From contig VEOV01000362.1 of the NCBI GenBank assembly GCA_012026855.1, positions 1 to 7,857 of the forward strand: a DNA stretch of 7,857 nt, given 5' to 3'. A model generated the notes under the pieces. That model made no database searches and was not told the DNA's origin. It was given only the letters and a program-made list of their open reading frames with translations. Both the position numbers and the translations under genes were made by a program. Below are positions 6,220 to 7,857 of the stretch, one piece after another; the first letter of the stretch is position 1; each line of letters starts with the position of its first letter. This DNA is from Geobacter sp. GTDB lineage: Bacteria; Desulfobacterota; Desulfuromonadia; Geobacterales; DSM-12255.

Positions 6220-6591
6220 CTAATCCCCGTTCAGTGCAGGTGACAGCTGGAGAATGCTGCCGTGCACCTCTTTGAGGGACTTGATGATTTTGTCCCGCAA
6301 CGTCTTCTTCTCCGGGATAAGTGCCAGTTTGTTTTTGAAATCATTGGCAGCAATTCTCAACAGCAGCTCGGTGCTGGCGCCGACTCTATCGCAGGCAATA
6401 TCCTTTTTAACAGCAACCGTAATCAGCTGCAGGTTGCTGATGGTGACAATGTCCTTTTCAATGTCGGCCTTGTACTGCACATTGGTGGTCGCCTCCAGAT
6501 GTTCCTTCAGGGCCTGCATTATTTCAGTGCATAACAAACCGGTGCTATCGAGCTGTTTGGAATTTTGCTGACAGACTGTAGCCCTATCCAT
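6220..6591 (-). CDS. Unrecognised 123-residue helical protein
   Basis: I chose ATG 6591 because a strong GGGAGGG ribosome site lies six bases upstream. The frame stays open further upstream, but that stretch crosses the promoter and AT-rich spacer and is not protein-like. The product starts MDRATVCQQNSKQLDSTG and ends LSPALNGD. It is soluble, charged and predicted mostly alpha-helical, with long amphipathic stretches at about 14-63 and 72-117 and three cysteines (7, 21, 67). It has no signal peptide, membrane segment or motif I recognise. It is the first gene of a likely two-gene unit with the helix-turn-helix protein at 6009-6185. Function unknown. Confidence 0.7.
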   Translation of the reverse strand: MDRATVCQQNSKQLDSTGLLCTEIMQALKEHLEATTNVQYKADIEKDIVTISNLQLITVAVKKDIACDRVGASTELLLRIAANDFKNKLALIPEKKTLRDKIIKSLKEVHGSILQLSPALNGD

Positions 6592-6625
6592 GTGCTGCCC
6601 TCCCACAACATAAACATTGGCTAAT

Positions 6626-6634
6626 ATTATACCA
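6626..6634 (-). promoter_or_regulatory. Extended -10 promoter of the two-gene minus-strand unit
   Basis: On the minus strand TGGTATAAT (6634-6626) is a perfect extended -10 element. No good -35 is present at 16-18 bases, which is usual for this class. The expected start near 6619 gives a 28-base leader with the GGGAGGG ribosome site of the 123-aa gene. Confidence 0.6.
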
Positions 6635-6691
6635 CCTGTTTCACGAATCACACCAGGTTGTTTAAAAATTCCCCAAAAACCACAAAAATCA

Positions 6692-6779
6692 AACGATATT
6701 TTCCTATTAAATTTCAGACTATTATCAAAATATAGCACCGCCGGAATATTAAAAACTTTGACAATAAACTAATATCGTT
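6692..6779. repeat. 9-bp inverted repeat pair in the divergent intergenic region
   Basis: AACGATATT (6692-6700) and its exact reverse complement AATATCGTT (6771-6779) are 70 bases apart in an AT-rich spacer. The right arm lies in the -35/-10 spacer of the plus-strand promoter. In addition, CTAATAT occurs at 6621-6627 (touching the minus-strand -10) and at 6769-6775. These could be operator half-sites, but short matches in AT-rich DNA also arise by chance. Confidence 0.35.
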
Positions 6780-6786
6780 CTAAAAA
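6758..6786 (+). promoter_or_regulatory. Probable sigma-70 promoter of the hyf-like gene
   Basis: TTGACA (6758-6763, full consensus) is followed after 17 bases by TAAAAA (6781-6786). The expected start near 6793 gives a leader of about 26 bases to ATG 6819. The region 6592-6818 is markedly AT-rich against its surroundings and contains no gene I can support. Confidence 0.55.
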
Positions 6787-6818
6787 TATAAGTATCCTAA
6801 ACCGTTGTGGGTCAATAG

Positions 6819-7857
6819 ATGCTATCTCCCTTGATGCCTATAACCGTTTCCATTCTGCTCTCTCTGGCAGCCGGAGTTGTTGCGGCAGCCCCCAACAGAT
6901 CCACCACCACCCACAAAATCTCTGCCTTCTTGCAGGTTGTCGCCGGCCTTGCCGGTCTTGCCGGCTCAGCACTAGGTCTGTTCAACACATCCGGCGAGCG
7001 CTGGCTGTTTGACTGGGGACTCCCCTTTGGCGCCGCCGAAGTCGGCATCGACCCGCTGTCAGCTTTTTTTCTCATCCCGGTCTTCATCATCACCTCCTGC
7101 AGCGCACTCTATTTTCTCCACTACTGGCCGATTGAAGAAAATCCCGCCATGGCCCGGCGGCTGACCTTTTTTTCAACCATCCTGACCATATCCCTGACAA
7201 TGATCGTCATTGCCAGACATGCCATCGTCTTCCTCATGGCCTGGGAAGTGATGGCCCTGGCCTGCTACTTTGCCATGACTGTTGATGACCGCAAAAAAGA
7301 GGTGCGCGAGGCGGGACTGCTCTACCTGGTGACAGCCCATTTCGGCACCCTGGCGTTGTTTGCCCTGTTTGCCCTGCTTAAGGGGGCATCCGGCTCCTTT
7401 TCCCTGCCGGAGACAGCAACCATTCCGGCGGCAATTCCCGCGGCAACCATCATCTTCCTCACCGCGCTGTTCGGCTTCGGTATGAAAGCCGGTATCATGC
7501 CGCTGCACATCTGGCTCCCTTCCGCCCATGCCAATGCGCCGAGCCACATATCGGCGGTCATGTCCGGAGTGCTGATCAAGATGGGGATTTACGGCCTGAT
7601 CCGCATCTGCTCACTCTTCACCGGCATCCCTTTCTGGTGGGGAGGCACAATCCTGATTGTCGGCATAGTTTCCGGCATTGTCGGCGTTGTCTTCGCCATC
7701 GGCCAGCATGACATCAAGCGCCTGCTGGCCTATCACAGCATCGAAAATATCGGCATCATCTGCATCGGTCTCGGCCTGGCCCTCCTGGGTGTCAGCCACG
7801 GCATGCCGGTGCTCATTCTGCTCGGGCTCTCCGGCGCCCTGCTGCACACCCTCAACC
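6819..7857 (+). CDS. Hydrogenase-4/formate hydrogenlyase membrane subunit B-like protein (3' end outside window)
   Basis: The 346 codons present belong to the Complex I antiporter-like family (NuoL/MrpA/HyfB/HycC). These polytopic proteins carry H+ or Na+ translocation in membrane-bound redox complexes. Segments cover about 5-24, 35-54, 78-101, 116-133, 134-153, 165-187, 206-228, 245-265, 274-295 and 305-325. Key features are WEVMALACYF (142-151), with Glu143 in the place of the antiporter glutamate; GMKAGIMPLHIWLPSAHANAP (221-241), with Lys223; ISAVMSGVLIKMG (244-256); and LLAYHSIENIGII (302-314). The SAHANAP and YHSIEN wording points to HyfB/HycC rather than NuoL. The full protein would be about 650-680 residues. 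A TAG stop immediately precedes ATG 6819, so the start cannot lie upstream; ATG 6834 is possible and neither has a strong ribosome site. It may open an operon for a group 4 hydrogenase or an Ech-related complex to the right. Confidence 0.88.
   Translation, partial: MLSPLMPITVSILLSLAAGVVAAAPNRSTTTHKISAFLQVVAGLAGLAGSALGLFNTSGERWLFDWGLPFGAAEVGIDPLSAFFLIPVFIITSCSALYFLHYWPIEENPAMARRLTFFSTILTISLTMIVIARHAIVFLMAWEVMALACYFAMTVDDRKKEVREAGLLYLVTAHFGTLALFALFALLKGASGSFSLPETATIPAAIPAATIIFLTALFGFGMKAGIMPLHIWLPSAHANAPSHISAVMSGVLIKMGIYGLIRICSLFTGIPFWWGGTILIVGIVSGIVGVVFAIGQHDIKRLLAYHSIENIGIICIGLGLALLGVSHGMPVLILLGLSGALLHTLN

Noticed and set aside
6592..6738. Longer N-terminus for the 123-aa protein, starting at 6738
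   Set aside because: The extra stretch overlaps the extended -10 promoter and AT-rich spacer, whereas ATG 6591 has a strong ribosome site.

Overview
The window looks like chromosomal DNA from a GC-rich, anaerobic deltaproteobacterium, most likely of the Geobacter/Desulfuromonadia type. The reasons are a ThiE-ThiD fusion under a TPP riboswitch, a short-form ThiC, a hydrogenase-4-like membrane subunit, and large TPR-containing membrane proteins. This placement is an inference from gene content, not from a database search.

Layout from left to right. (1) Bases 1-1457, minus strand: a long open frame that runs off the left edge, encoding a polytopic membrane protein with C-terminal TPRs (TMTC/O-mannosyltransferase-like). 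(2) Bases 1458-1734: a divergent control region. It has a good minus-strand promoter, a probable plus-strand promoter, a TPP riboswitch aptamer and an intrinsic terminator. (3) Bases 1735-4482, plus strand: the thiamine pyrimidine operon, thiED followed three bases later by thiC. The thiED frame is complete in every other respect but carries an in-frame TGA in the middle of the ThiE domain. (4) Bases 4483-4640: a promoter, tRNA-Thr(CGT) and a 15-bp hairpin. (5) Bases 4672-5982, plus strand: an orphan multi-pass membrane protein with GT-C-like features. (6) Bases 6009-6591, minus strand: two small genes, an unrecognised 123-aa helical protein followed by a 58-aa MerR/excisionase-like DNA-binding protein, probably one transcript. 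(7) Bases 6592-6818: an AT-rich divergent promoter region with a 9-bp inverted repeat. (8) Bases 6819-7857, plus strand: the first 346 codons of a HyfB/HycC-like ion-translocating subunit, cut by the right edge.

How the genes fit together. ThiC makes HMP-P from AIR. ThiD phosphorylates HMP-P to HMP-PP. ThiE couples HMP-PP to the thiazole phosphate to give thiamine phosphate. The TPP riboswitch and its terminator would shut off the whole unit when TPP is plentiful. Neighbouring genes have no evident link to thiamine. I see no CRISPR array, insertion sequence or integrase. The observations most worth a second look are the nonsense codon in an otherwise intact thiED, the two-gene regulator/unknown operon facing the hyf-like gene, and the two unrelated GT-C-like membrane proteins on either side of the thi operon.
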